Positions 1 to 11,580 of a DNA stretch of 64,000 nucleotides are shown here, one piece after another (within the stretch, counting starts at the first letter, position 1; every line of letters begins with the position of its first letter). The notes below the pieces were generated by a model. That model made no database searches and had not been told where the DNA came from. It saw nothing but the letters and a program-made list of their open reading frames with translations. This DNA comes from Liriodendron chinense (lineage: Eukaryota > Streptophyta > Magnoliopsida > Magnoliales > Magnoliaceae). The stretch spans positions 4,216,001-4,280,000 of the forward strand of contig ML058387.1 in NCBI GenBank assembly GCA_003013855.2. Reading direction: 5' to 3'. The position numbers were made by a program, and so were the translations under genes.

Positions 1-260
1 CCTTTCATCCCTGTCTACATGACCTTATCAACAGATTGGATGGTCAATAAACATTACGGTGGACTCTTGAAACTTTTTAATGGTAGGCTTTCAATGAGCA
101 TTGTTTCCTGTGGTGTGGTTCACCTAAAAATTGAATCCCCTTCAATTTTGGGACTGCATCCTAAAATAATCTGAAGAAACAGATGGACGGCATGGATATA
201 CAAAGAATATATCCAGGTGGGCCCTAGGTTCAGGGTCCCACCCACATGGCTGGTTCCTCG
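1..260. repeat. MITE fragment, right arm of the common-core clan
   Basis: The stretch reads like the second half of the hairpin MITEs seen elsewhere in the window. It has the loop text about a latitude of 'CTTATCAACAGATTGGATGG', then a GTGGTTCACCT block and a terminal GGACGGCATGG block. Its left half lies outside the window or is lost. Confidence 0.6.
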
Positions 261-317
261 GTCTCTCCCAAGTCGCGCCCTCTGCAGAGTGCTACAAAGC
301 TTAGTAGGTTAAGCGCG

Positions 318-510
318 AATGTGGAGGATGTGTGGGGCCCACCTTGATGTTTTCATGGCATCCACTCCGTCCATCATTGCATCCCTCGTGATATCTTGTT
401 GGCAATAAAAAATAGGCCTTCATTGCATCCCTCATGATATCGTTGGCAATAAAAAATAGGCCAATCCAAAACTCTGTTGGCCACACCATGTATGGTTTAA
501 TTAAAAACTC
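318..510. repeat. MITE fragment, left arm, with a 45-bp tandem duplication
   Basis: It opens with the common-core sequence GTGGGGCCCACCTTGATG and a CCACTCCGTCCATC block. A segment of about 45 bp (CATTGCATCCCTC through AAAAAATAGGCC) is present twice in tandem, at about 374-418 and 419-462. No right arm follows. Confidence 0.55.
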
Positions 511-529
511 TAAACTCATGTAGTGGGCG

Positions 530-1316
530 GATCTTTATAATTGGTTAGATGGCAGTTTTTTTTGGCAAATAGCCTCATGGTTTGAAGCGATACTGGTTTT
601 AGCCACTTCTCTTTTAACATAACTTTTACAAGCCTTAAGGGCACTTTTTCTATTTTTCTCAAGATGTAAATGCCCTGTAATAGCTACTCCTCGCACAGTG
701 GGCTCTTGTTTCGGAAGGAGAATGACTTTTCAAAAGAAAGGATTATTAGTCCTACCTAAACCATGAATGGGCTCATTTGTTAGTCGATCTAAGTCGTTCA
801 TTTTAATTGGATAGTTGTGAAACTTAAAAGGGTGTTTTTCATTTTTTTTTTTTTTTTTTTGAGAAAAGCTCTGTATGGTCCACAATAGCATTAATGGTGT
901 TCATTAATTCTGAATTATTTCCTCCGGTGTGGTCTATCTATGATGATTTTCGCCCTCAAACTTAGTCCAATGATACGAAATTAAAACTCATTTCATGTAG
1001 ACAGGTTATATTTGTTTCACGATATGGCCCCACATAAGATATGAGATGGGTTCTTATAGTCGAGCCTTTGCTGCAGAAAGGTCATTTGGCCTTTTTTGCC
1101 TTTTCTTCTTTATTGTTTTTCATGGGAGGGAACCATTTAGCCATTAAGACTATTGGCACCTCCGTGGTACCAACTTCAACGAGCTTTTAGCTTGCATCTG
1201 ACATCATTCCCTCCATTCCATCAAGTTTCTAAGTGTCTTTTTTAAGATTTTCAACCACACTCTCCGATATAAAAGCTATGACAGCCAGATATAGGTTTAA
1301 GTTAAGATAATAGTGG

Positions 1317-1318
<2 letters not shown>
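530..1318. other. Intergenic stretch without a recognised gene
   Basis: AT-rich unique-looking sequence with a T run at about 842-860. No open frame with a recognisable protein was seen. A short segment around 560-720 faintly recalls the TAATAGCCC-type MITE found at 41766, but not enough to call. Confidence 0.4.
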
Positions 1319-1319
<1 letters not shown>

Positions 1320-1347
<28 letters not shown>

Positions 1348-1350
1348 ACA

Positions 1351-1397
<47 letters not shown>

Positions 1398-1398
1398 A

Positions 1399-1441
<43 letters not shown>
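1320..1441. repeat. Interrupted (TG)n microsatellite
   Basis: Three TG runs are separated by two identical TACATC interruptions, near 1347 and 1395. Open frames on both strands here (poly Cys-Val and poly His-Thr) are products of the repeat and not genes. Confidence 0.95.
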
Positions 1442-1444
<3 letters not shown>

Positions 1445-1544
1445 GAGTATCAATGGTAGGAGTTTGTATAAGGGAGGAAAGTGTGGCAGTTACCTTTATA
1501 ATTTATTTATTTTTTGTATGAATAGTGAGGGTTTGGTAAATTAA

Positions 1545-1913
1545 TGAATTTTTGTAATGAATGAATTTTAAATGGAAGAATGTTGTAATCAACGAATGTG
1601 GTGAATGTTAAAATGGATGAATGTTGTAATGGATGAATGCTATAGTGGAAGAATCTTAAAATAGATAAACGTTGTAATGGATGAATGTTGAGATGGAAAG
1701 ATATTGCAATGAATTAATGTTGTTTGGTAGATTGTCAATATTTACTATGATCGTTGATGTTTACTATGGATCATCGATAATCACTGTGAATTGTCGATAT
1801 GAGCTGTGGATCATCGATATTAACTGTGAATCATCGATATGAACTGTGGATTGTCGATATTAACTGTTGATTATAAATATTTACTATGAATCGCAAATAT
1901 TCACTTTGGATCA
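1545..1913. repeat. Degenerate short tandem repeats
   Basis: The first half repeats a GGATGAATGTTGTAAT-like unit and the second half repeats an ATCGATATGAACTGTGG-like unit, each drifting in sequence. It leads directly into the ~180-bp repeat and may be part of the same decayed element. Confidence 0.6.
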
Positions 1914-2450
1914 TTAATCCCACGAAAATGGTAATAACTCCCTCTTATAGGTCTGATTGGGGTTATCTTATGCTCGTTGAAAAGTTAATTTGACGATCTT
2001 TAAAATGGCTTTGGAATTATCTCATTTGGAGGACACCACTTGATTGGCCAAAATTGGGCACAAAATTCATCAAGAATTATGGATTATTAATTCCACGAAA
2101 ACGGTCATAACTTCCTCGTTATAGGTTCGATTGGGGTGATCTTATATTCCTTGGAAAGATAATTTAATGAATATTCAAAGGAATTTAAAATCATCTCATT
2201 TAAACACCATTCGATTATCCAAAAGTGGACCCAAAATTCAGTAAGGACTGTGGATCGCAGATATTCACTATGGATTGTCGATACCACGAAAACGATCATA
2301 ACTCTATCGTTATAGGTCCAATTAGGATGATCTTATGCTCATTGGAAAGATAATTTGATGACAATTAAAATGATTTTTGAAGCATCTCATTTGGATACTC
2401 TTTTATTACCCAAAATTGGGCCCAAAACTCATCTATTTAGGTATCTCATT
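1914..2450. repeat. Three-unit ~180-bp tandem repeat
   Basis: The block starting CCACGAAAA(T/C)GGT-ATAACT recurs at about 1920, 2093 and 2284. Each copy continues through a GATCTTAT-CTC block, a GGAAAGATAATTTGA block and an AAAATTGGGC(C/A)CAAAA block. Spacing is about 173 and 191 bp. Text of this style is common in long LTRs of plant Ty3/gypsy elements, so an LTR remnant is the likely source; a small satellite array is the alternative. Confidence 0.6.
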
Positions 2451-2489
2451 CATCGATAAATGTCATGATGAACTTTGGGCCCACTTTTC

Positions 2490-2580
2490 CACTAATATGG
2501 ATGCAGAATACATACATCAAGGTGGCACGGGCCCCACAATAAGGGTTGCACCGTCTTAGATGAGGTTGGGCCCGTACCTA
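2490..2580. repeat. MITE terminal fragment (GGGAGCGGATTAGG type)
   Basis: It carries ACATCAAGGTGG, a GGGCCCCAC block, CACCGTCTTAGATGAGG and then CCTAATCCACTCCC, which matches the right terminus of the complete element at 7927-8463. Confidence 0.55.
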
Positions 2581-3039
2581 ATCCACTCCCAACATCTTTT
2601 CCATTGACATGACATCGGTGACATGAGGATGATAGACCTCTTGTCTTTTCTTTTTTTGCTTTTTCTTTTTAGATAGGAGCACACCACTTGCCATTTATTG
2701 ATATGATACCATCAATTTAATGATGTTTTTTTTTTCTTAGAGAGAGATAACTAGTTAAAACAATTAAGTTCCAAGCTTTTCATTGAGTATTTTTTTTCTT
2801 TTCTTTTCAGAGGAGATCTTTCGCATGAATTTAACTCGATTGACAAATTGCAAATGCTAGAAAAACAAAATGTTGGATTTCATCAAGATTTGAAAGTCAT
2901 TTTTTCTTTTTCTATTTTTAAACATAATTGTTGTACAACATAAACTAGTGATGGAACATGCATATCCTCATTTATGAGAAAAAAAATTTAGAAGCTTCAT
3001 GTGTATAAGAGACTGACAAACTTATTTATGAGAATGGTT
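2581..3039. other. Intergenic stretch without a recognised gene
   Basis: T-rich runs and otherwise unique-looking sequence. Nothing supportable was seen. Confidence 0.4.
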
Positions 3040-4130
3040 GGGGTGTTGTTCAAGTGTCACGGATGGTACATGTCCAACTGTACAAAATGTTTCAAGCTCC
3101 TCAATGAATCCAAGGTGAGTTAATGCATGTCTGGTGGGTGGAAGATCATCACCATCAAATTTGATGGTGATATTTACACTGGGCCTAATACAACCAATAA
3201 GAAGCCACTACGTGTCAGCATACGCATACAAGAAATGAGAGAGAAGCATACTTACATCAAGAAAGATCATAAAACATACTCGCATTAAGAAAAATCACCA
3301 ATGCTTATCTCTCGACGACATGTAGCTTGAAAAAAAAAGGACAATGTTTAGAGTCATACACACATCCATCACAAGAAAAGATGGTCATCTTTCACAGGGC
3401 ACGTGACTGACTTATTTATCAAAACATGTGTGACCTCTAGCATGTTAAGGAAGTTTCCAAAAGACATGTCCTCGTTAAATTCTTAATAGTCGAACATGTG
3501 CACGGCATAGCTATCCCAAATCAACTCAAAAATAAAAAAATTCAAGGGATTCCAAGACTCTTTCGGAAGCCATAAGGAATTAAGAACAAATAACAAAAGC
3601 CATCTGAAAATAAAAGTAGATCACATATGATGGCACTATAAAGATATTATTTCAAATCTCAATAGAATATGGTAATTGTGTAATCAGAAGTCATGGAGAC
3701 TTATGCGCAGCCGCTGCCTCTCAAAAGCCTATAAAAAGAAGCACTTGAAGAAGAGCTCCAAGCCCTCATGAACACAAACTAATCAACCCTTTATAGCTTT
3801 ACACTGCCCCTTTATCTTTTGTCCTCCATGAAAGTTTATTAATTTTATATAGCTTCTTAGCTTAGCTCCTCCACTTTTGTTCAACCATGATGCAGCAAGT
3901 CCAGAGCTATTATTTTAGCTTAGTTCTAGTACTATCCAGTAAACCATTGCAGTACGTCCTTAAGAGTAGATTAAATATTCATGACCCGGTCGTTGGATCT
4001 CTCAAGTTATCGAGTTCTTACTTGATACATTTCTAGCCACATCTTATTGACTTCACGCCACGACCACCTCGCAACCGTTTGGTAATTTTCATGGCCGTTT
4101 TGTTGGCACAAGCCATCGTAGATATTTTAT
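3040..4130 (+). mobile_element. Probable LTR-retrotransposon LTR remnant
   Basis: The block has the layout of a plant Ty3/gypsy LTR. A TATA box (TATAAAAAG at about 3730) follows a short direct lead-in, and a C/T-rich leader follows it. The block ends in TTGTTGGCACAAGCC, which resembles the TTGGCAC text often seen near the inner boundary of gypsy elements. I could not fix TG/CA ends or a target duplication, and no gag-pol follows, so it is a solo or truncated LTR at best. Confidence 0.4.
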
Positions 4131-6960
4131 TTTTTCTATGCTTATAAGTTTATTTTCTATTCATGGGTTAACATTCCAATTAATAATTCAACGTTATTTT
4201 TAATGTTGTCCAGTCTTTATATTAATTTACTAAGAAACTTGACCTGCTATCATTGTTGGAAGAAAAGTCATTGGTTCTAAGGAAAAAATATCTTATTCAG
4301 AAAGACTAAGCCTCCCCTTATAAAATTACTTATTTGTTGTGATAATCGGTGGCTCAACAGTCAAGCTAATCTTTTCAGATCCGGTCCTAATCCAATTCAT
4401 TCAACTCATATGGTCACAAGCATTCAATCGCTTCAAGTCAAATACAACTCTATCACATGCACCCAGTACTAAATCTAATCACATACATTTGACTCAATTT
4501 GGTTCATTCGTAACATGTGTCGGCACATGTCTAAATTGAACAACAATAGGTGAAACTATTTAGTTTGGTATAAATCAGTTTATATGATAATTAATGGTCG
4601 GTAGAAGTTAAAAGTGATACGAGTCATGCTAATTTGGAGGGTGTCGACATGACTCTGAAATTAACTAAATGTGTTATGAAACAGCCAACATAGTGGGTCA
4701 TTGGATGAGATACAATAAGAACTAAATTAGCTAACAAAGTTTTTAAGGCCATTCTCATTTTGTCCTAAGCATCCGTCCATTCTCATACAAGTGTGGCGCC
4801 CAACAATACATGGACCGCCCCAATCATCCAACTAGGGTACCCTCACAATGGGCTCCACGTGATGAATAACCAAAACCACTAGTCATACTTAGCATCATTG
4901 TAGATTAAATAATGAGAGAATCATTATAATTGGATCATTACTTTCATAGTGATTTATACCAAAGTTATATCACCTATACAATGATGTGTAACAAGGTTAT
5001 ATGACAACATTATACATCTATAATGTGTTATCAAATATATCACATTCATAAAATAATCTTCACTATTGCAAATATAATGGTTTCAAATACATTAATAACC
5101 ACCAGCTACTTTGTACTTCAGCATTGGAAACATCTACAAATTCATGTATAAGATAATTCTTTTTATGGATTTCTAAACCCTTTTCACATAAGTGATATTG
5201 ATTTACGAATATCTATTTAAAAAATCTTCTATTTAAAATACAATAAGTGATATTGATTTACGAATTTCTATTTTTAAAAAAATCTTTTTAAAGTACAAAG
5301 TCATGCATTTATCTTGACAAAGTACAGTACTCAAGTTCCCACTACTACCTTCCTTTCCTTTTTTTAGTTCTTCACCTCTTATGCATGATGATAAAAGGAC
5401 TTCCACCCTTCATAGTCAAAGTATTCCTTTATTTTCCACCCATATGTTATTCCATATGCACATATGTGTGCACACACACTTGTACAACATATAATTCCTA
5501 ATCGGAATTTTCAAGTACTCCTTTTTAAGATAGCCATCATCTATGACTCTTTACTCTTAATTATCTAATCCTCTCTAGTGGTATATATTATGCCTATACC
5601 AATATTTTTAACATTCCATGACCATCAATTCAAATGCCTATGGCTCTAATTCATTTATACATTGGCCAATATTCATATAATCAATGGTAATAATGTTTTA
5701 ATTTTTATAAAAATTAATAAAAAAAATTTAAGATACATGAACTAATAAGAGAATATGTGTTTCAAAATATACTAAATCAATTTATACTTCCATTGAACAT
5801 AGCATGCATGAGTTTATCTCATGGTACATGTATGGCAACACTGAACTTCTAGGCCTTGCATATTATGAATCCTCTCATGAAGCCCCATTTAATTCCATGA
5901 AAGTTTTCCTCTTTCTACATGCACACACGTAATTTGACTAGTCTATGCTCACAACTTCTACACAATGTGTGTGTGTGTGTATTAATCATTTATTAGTCTT
6001 ATCTTTTATGACTATGATAATGCGGTCGGGTCTCATATCTAGATTACCTAGCTAGAAAATTACGCATTTCTCACCTTGGCTTGTATATCGGAAGGTCAAA
6101 CGCATGGGAACGCTATAGCAACTCATGGCACGTATAGCATATGACACATGTGGTGGTCCATTTTTATTATTATTTTTTTACCAATTATCATTTTTTTACA
6201 CATGTTGCATACCAAGTGGCTAGTCTGATTTAACAACTACAATATGTCCATGGTTGGACCCCATATTATAAATGGATTAGATCTTCCAAAAATGCTCTTC
6301 AATCTATCCTCAAGTGAAACAATGACTATTTTGTTCATAGGCCAAGGTAAAATAGCCAAGGTCATCTGCTTTAGGATAGTGTGAAATAAGGCTAAAGGAT
6401 TGTGAGTTGGGCCTAGGCATGAGTTTTAGGCATACCTCGATCGGGTGGAAGTTGGAGCTCTGAATTTCATTTAAGCACATTAACAACATTGTTAAATTCC
6501 CTTGATATACATTGATATGCCATCCTCTAATGGCTCAAGCTTTTAAAGTAAGTGATTATTTAGCATAGTATCATAGCATAACGTCATGTGTTTGAAACCC
6601 AGGAGTAGCAAATATGCCTTCGTAATATATTCTTCCATCGATATACATTGATATGCCTTCGTTGTGTCAAATCGAAGATTAGGCTTTGAACAATGTTAAA
6701 AATAACCCAAATTGGCCTGTTACACCTCTTCAACAGTCATGATCATCATACACATTGGCAATATTGTGTGTCCTCGAGATCATGCTTATCAAACTCATCT
6801 TATATAGCATGTATAATTTTTATTTTATACACCACCATAGATAGATTTAATTAGATAGCCCGTGAGGAGGAATTTATCCATGTCGGATTTATAGTCTAAT
6901 GATCCTAACCATTCATACTATGGCCCTCACCATGCATGATCTCTTCACCCAATAATTCAC
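4131..6960. other. Long AT-rich stretch without a recognised gene
   Basis: No conserved protein was recognised in any frame. A ~50-bp duplication (ATAAGTGATATTGATTTACG) occurs at about 5187 and 5238. A short GTGTGTGTGT tract sits at about 5965. The 66-aa open frame near 4339 shows no family features. Confidence 0.45.
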
Positions 6961-7359
6961 CATATTCATCCATCTACTACAATGATCCAATCTATGTGAT
7001 GTAGAAGAGGTTGCTCAGCTCTTTATGAAGAAGATGGACCAAAGGAAAGACTCACAGAAGATCCCAAGGAACTAAACATCAGCAAACTGGAGGGAAAACG
7101 TTGCTTGACGACCAGTTGTCCAACCAGTCACCCACCATTAACAATCAGTCCGATGACCGATCGACACTGACGACTGATCGTCAAACTGGTCGAATATTCT
7201 TCAAGGAGTGTCCAAACTCTCTGGACAATTTCAATCAATTTCTGACCATTCGGCACTTGCACAAAGTGTGCGCCCGAACTTGCTATTTTTAACAATTTTT
7301 CTTCCATTTTTCTTTTATTTTCTTTCCTAACGCAAGTAGGACACCTAGGATATTTGAGA

Positions 7360-7431
<72 letters not shown>

Positions 7432-7790
7432 TTTAAGATATTATTGAATAGTTCTAATAAAATTTTTGAGAATTCTCTCTATTTTACTTGAGTTCTTCGA
7501 GTGGCACCTTGAGAAATCAAGGAAAATCGAGTGTTCTTTTCAATAGGTCTGTGGATTCGGATCGGTTATCCTACGAGAGATACGGTGTTCGATCTCGTCC
7601 CGCCTACGGCTGCGCAAGGGATCCAACCCCCTAGGTAAGATCCACATTACTCAGGGGGAACCCATAGTGCTCGATGAAGATCCACATTGCTCAGGGGGAC
7701 CTAACCCTCCAGGTGAGACCCATAGTGGTAGGGGGGACCCAACCCCCAGATGACACACATAGTACTTAGGGAGAACCCAATGCAACAAGC
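6961..7790 (+). mobile_element. Decayed LTR-like block with a TA microsatellite
   Basis: The segment around 7090-7290 has paired short motifs of the type seen in gypsy LTRs (CCAGTTGTCCAACCAGTC, then GACTGATCGTCAAACTGG). It is followed by a (TA)n run and then by CGAGAGATACGGTGTTCGATC and several GATCCACATT-CTCAGGGGG repeats at about 7620-7760. It looks like the downstream half of a long LTR. Ends and target duplication could not be fixed. Confidence 0.35.
7364..7424. repeat. (TA)n microsatellite
   Basis: An uninterrupted TA dinucleotide run of about 60 bp. Confidence 0.95.
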
Positions 7791-7794
7791 AGTC

Positions 7795-7925
7795 AGAGGG
7801 GCATTTCTGACTAAAAAGTTTACAATTTCTCATGTGGGGGCTAAGAAAGATGAGCCTCATGAGAAATTGAACTTTTTGTTTAATTGAGCAGACTGGGAGG
7901 TTATTACACTAAATATCCCAAAAGA
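7795..7925. repeat. Half of a TAATAGCCC-type MITE
   Basis: It contains TTTCTCATG, AAGATGAGCCTCATGAGAAATT and a terminal GGTTATTACACTAAAT. These match the right half of the element at 41766-42066. Confidence 0.4.
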
Positions 7926-7926
7926 T

Positions 7927-8463
7927 GGGAGCGGATTAGGTGCGCCCCGCCCCACCCAAGACGGTGTGGCTCTTACCATGGGGCCCACCTTGATGTATGT
8001 ATTGTATATCCACGCCGTCCATCTGTCTTACCAGATCATTTTATTTTATGAGCCCAAAACTGAAGCAAATTCAAATCTCAGGTGGGCCATACCTCAGGAA
8101 ACAGTATCAATTAATTATTAAAAAATTCTTGTGGGCCACAAAAGTTTTGGATCAAGCTGATATTTCTCTTTTTTCCTCACCCAGGCTTGTATGACCTTAT
8201 CAATGGGTTGGATAGAAAATAAACATTGTGGAAAATTACAGTTGGTCCTAGCAAGTTTTTAATGGTATGACATTCAATCAATATTGTTTCTTCTAGTATC
8301 GTCCACCTGAGATTTGGATATACTTCATTTCTGGGCTCACTCCCTGAAATGATCTGCAAAAACGGATTGACGGCATGGATATACAATACATGCATTAAGG
8401 TGGGCCTCACGGTAAGGGCCCCACCGTCTTGGATGAGGCAGGGGCGGCACCTAATCCGCTCCC
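7927..8463. mobile_element. MITE with ~100-bp terminal inverted repeats (GGGAGCGGATTAGG type)
   Basis: The left end GGGAGCGGATTAGGTGC is matched in reverse complement at the right end (GCACCTAATCCGCTCCC with one base difference). The match continues through CCAAGACGGTG, the GGGCCCACC block and CACGCCGTCCATC for about 100 bp. The inner parts also pair, so the whole element folds into one long hairpin. It encodes no protein; the 135-aa and 89-aa frames inside are products of the repeat. I could not find a clean target duplication. Confidence 0.8.
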
Positions 8464-9433
8464 TGCAGAAAGATAGTGATGCGGGTGGGAGTGGTGCATG
8501 TATCGTGGGTGTATCTGGGTGGGCCCAGTCCTTTGCACCGATTTCGTACATATATTTGTCCATTGTCCCATTAAAGCCGGCCAAAAGGAAAGCCTACTTT
8601 GTCCGACGTGTGCAATAAACAGTCATTCACACCAGAAGATGTAGGCCACTGCACTCATGGAAATGTGGGTGGATGGAATAGATCACATCCATGTACATTC
8701 ATGAGAGAAAAACTTTGATACTCTGGCAGTCTGCGCGTATGACAGACAGTCACTTCAAAATTACTAAGAAATTTACATACTTATCATACAAGTAATTCAA
8801 ATTAAACTGTCCAAATTCACATACTTTACCATATCCCACAAAAAAGTGTGAGTATGTTATAGGAATAGCCTCCTGATTTTGGACCTGTTAAGCACTTACA
8901 CTGTGGTTCAAGTCCAAGTTTTTTAGAATGAGAGGCCCATCATGTATGGACTATGATAGACTTGAGTATGTATTAACTTTGGTTAATTGGAACTAAGGCC
9001 TATGAGGAGTTAAACGTCTTGATTATGTGTTCTTTGGCTCATTTTATGAGGTCATCATGTGACACAAAAGTGAATGCAATTCTGCTCATACATCAAGTAC
9101 CATTTGAGGCTTACATGATTCAACAATGGATCCATTAGTTTTGTAAAAAGTCACTTATTAGATATTAAAGATCAAATCTTTATTAAATAGTATTTTTCTT
9201 GGGACCTAACATTTATAATGTTCTAAAAAGCTTTACAAATGTCATTAGATTTTTATTTTAATCTTTAAAAGGTTTTTTTTATCACACTTGATGATTTAAT
9301 GGTTTAACTTAGAGTGTTCCACCACTTGATCCACATGAATATTGGTTTACTGATCGATGAATAGGATTGTTCATGGTGAGAATTCCCTGATATGCAAGCC
9401 ACCATAATAAAATTATAATTGGACAAATGATAC
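8464..9433. other. Intergenic stretch without a recognised gene
   Basis: The segment 8690-8890 has GATACTCTGGCAG text, which is one terminus of the GATACTC-GGCA repeat family at 51486 and 52540. The rest is AT-rich and unique-looking. Position 9434 is the start of the tandem duplication described below. Confidence 0.4.
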
Positions 9434-10709
9434 CAACCTCACAATCAGTGGATAAATTTTGAAGCATGGGAAGAGAATTTTTACGGCTGGCATTCAATTC
9501 CTTAAATTCGTAACTTAGCCTTTGGTAAGGAATCCAAAAACAGTCCATTTGTTGGAATGAATTAATTGGAAACATTTCTGACTTTTCCTAGTGTCTCAAA
9601 TGCAAGAAACAACTATAAAAAATGATTCCATTTTCATATCTATACTTTTTCAGGTTGCCAAACCTCCAAAAGTTTGAATGCAGAATGTTTTGGACGAATA
9701 TGGAACTCCACGTTCATGGATATAGACTAAGAGCCTCTGTAATAAGTGGTAGTTCGTGGGAAAATAAATGAATTTGCAATCATTATTTCCCAAAGTACCA
9801 TTGAGGAATGGATTTCAAAGGATGATCATTTGAAGTGGGACGTTTAATTTATAAGTGGAAATCTATATCCTCATCTCACAAGGGTTAGTTGGATTTTATG
9901 CTTAAGAATTGAAAAAATGAAAGGTGTAATCGGTACGTAATTGTGATTTTACTTTTTCTGCCTATAAATTCACAAGCAATTCTTAAAGATTCATCCAAAC
10001 AAGAAAAAATAATACTGATTATGCTTTTAGTTTCTTTGTCCACGGATTGCCAAACAGCCCCTAAAGATGCGTTCCAAAGTTCATGCCTTTGCAATGGCAA
10101 TAGGTGATTCTTTTTCTGTTTTTTACTTTTCGTTGTTCTACCCAAAAGAAGAAAAGATTTTATTCTTTTACAAAGTTTGATGTTGGACACACAGGTAATA
10201 ATAAATTGAATTCGTGAAATACATGTAACAGATATTCAGCCATCCAAATGATGGGCCTACTTTTGATGGGTTTGAATTGGAGGATGGGCACATCATAGAT
10301 GGTCCACCAACCAATTCTTGAATTCAACTTTGGTCTTTGTGTCTCGCCTGCTAGCCCAGCTGGAAAGACGCCTAGGGCGTTTCAACAGCAGATCTCAGAT
10401 TCAAAATGCTAAGGAGACGGGGTAACCGTACCGGTGGGTGGATGCATCGTGTGACTAACCATGTGGGTACGTTGCGTAGCTAATAGGATGGGTGCGTTGC
10501 ATGACTAACCAAAAAAAAAAAGATAAAAAAATGTAAAAAAAAACTTAGGTTTTTGTTTCCATCCACTGTATATCTGGTGTCATTGCGATTCGAAAAAAAA
10601 AATTGCAATTTAGAAAAATTGCAATTCAAAAAAAGTACAAATGAAAGAAATGGACTGTCAATTTTTAGTTAATGTAGGGCAGATGCATTGTGACTGCCGT
10701 ATATCAACT
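9434..10709. repeat. Tandem duplication copy A, part 1
   Basis: From CCAACCTCACAATCAGTGG onward this matches 32581-33690 nearly base for base, with small indels and one divergent middle segment (about 10290-10640 against 33450-33650). The copy continues after the copia insertion at 15531-15583, after the solo LTR at 18620-19197, and after the CACTA element at 32391-32580. The 101-aa minus frame at 9885-10190 has no recognisable features. Confidence 0.85.
10344..10541 (+). mobile_element. tRNA-derived SINE, full length
   Basis: The 5' part has a perfect RNA polymerase III A box, TAGCCCAGCTGG (10352-10363). A B-box-like AGATTCAAAATGC follows about 35 bp later. The 3' part is made of GGGTGCGTTGCATGACTAACC-like units, and the element ends in an A-rich tail (10511-10541). 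It is flanked by an 18-bp direct repeat (10326-10343 and 10542-10559) with 15 of 18 positions identical, as expected of an aged L1-type target duplication. A second, 5'-truncated copy lies at 60449-60595 on the minus strand, and a shorter relative at 33806-33930. I do not recognise a named family. Confidence 0.8.
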
Positions 10710-11057
10710 TGTTGGCTTTACAAAGCCTTGGGAGAAATTCTAAAACAAGTAGGAAGAAAAAATAAAGTACTCTATTGCTGAATTTTTTATTGAGTGTGAT
10801 ACAAATGACTACACATTTCACCTATTTATAGATTCTTAGATAGACATAACTCATTGGTTGTTACAAGACTCTTCATTCTCCTAAAGGTCACATGTTACAA
10901 CTCTTTCAATGAGACCCTTGAGAATATCAAAGGTTGCTGAAAACTGTTGGGTCATTATTTGCTGTAATTTGCTGAAACTGTTAAGAAATTGATGATGCAA
11001 CTATTGAGAAACCAAAGGTTTCTGTAATAGTTGCCTTTTGGTTTGCTACTTCCAACA
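10710..11057 (-). repeat. Copia 3' LTR
   Basis: 348 bp, TG to CA, matching 15179-15530. Because the element lies on the minus strand, this left copy is the downstream LTR. A GAAGGGGAG polypurine tract abuts its inner edge. Confidence 0.95.
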
Positions 11058-11070
11058 CTCCCCTTCAAAC
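11058..11070 (-). other. Polypurine tract of the copia element
   Basis: On the minus strand the sequence TTTGAAGGGGAG ends directly at the 3' LTR. This is the expected position of the plus-strand DNA primer. Confidence 0.85.
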
Positions 11071-11580
11071 CAAAACTGACTTCATTCTAAGCATTGATCT
11101 TAGTTGTCTGAATGCATCAGTTGGCAATGCCTTGGTGAATATGTCCATGACCTGTTCAGTGGTGTGACAGTACTCCAATTTTATCACTTTCTGCTTCACT
11201 TGATCTCTAAGAAAATGGTATCGAGTATCGATGTACTTGCTCCTTCCATGCTGTACCGAATTTTTGGAGAGCTTGATTGCCAACTTGTTATCCACATATA
11301 TGACTTTGGATCCTTCTTGTGGATGCTTCAGCTCCTTTAGCAGATTTCTCAACCAAATTGTCTCACAAACTGTAGATGATGCTGCCACGTACTCTGCTTC
11401 ACATGTGGACAAAGCGACCACACTTTGCTTCTTTAAGTTCCATGTGAAGGCAATCAACCCGAGATAGAAAACACATCCCGTGGTGCTTTTTCTTTCATCT
11501 TGGTCGCCTCCCCAATCACTATCTGAGTATCCATACAGCATTGCTTCATCTTCATATGGATAGAAGAGACCAAATTTCAT
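11065..11580 (-). pseudogene. Copia RNase H domain fragment
   Basis: The 171-codon frame covers the copia-type RNase HI domain at the end of the Pol polyprotein. It shows YSDSDWGGDQDERKSTTG near the start, the CEAEY motif in the middle and HGRSKYIDTRYHFLRD further on; all are standard family signatures. The frame is open, but it is cut off from the reverse transcriptase part by a frameshift at about 11580. The stop lies close to the polypurine tract, as is usual in this family. Confidence 0.9.

Noticed and set aside
1229..1544. His/Thr and Cys/Val-rich small proteins
   Set aside because: Direct translations of the TG microsatellite.
8177..8618. 135-aa and 89-aa frames on opposite strands
   Set aside because: Both lie inside the hairpin MITE at 7927-8463 and its edge; similar frames appear in other copies of the repeat.
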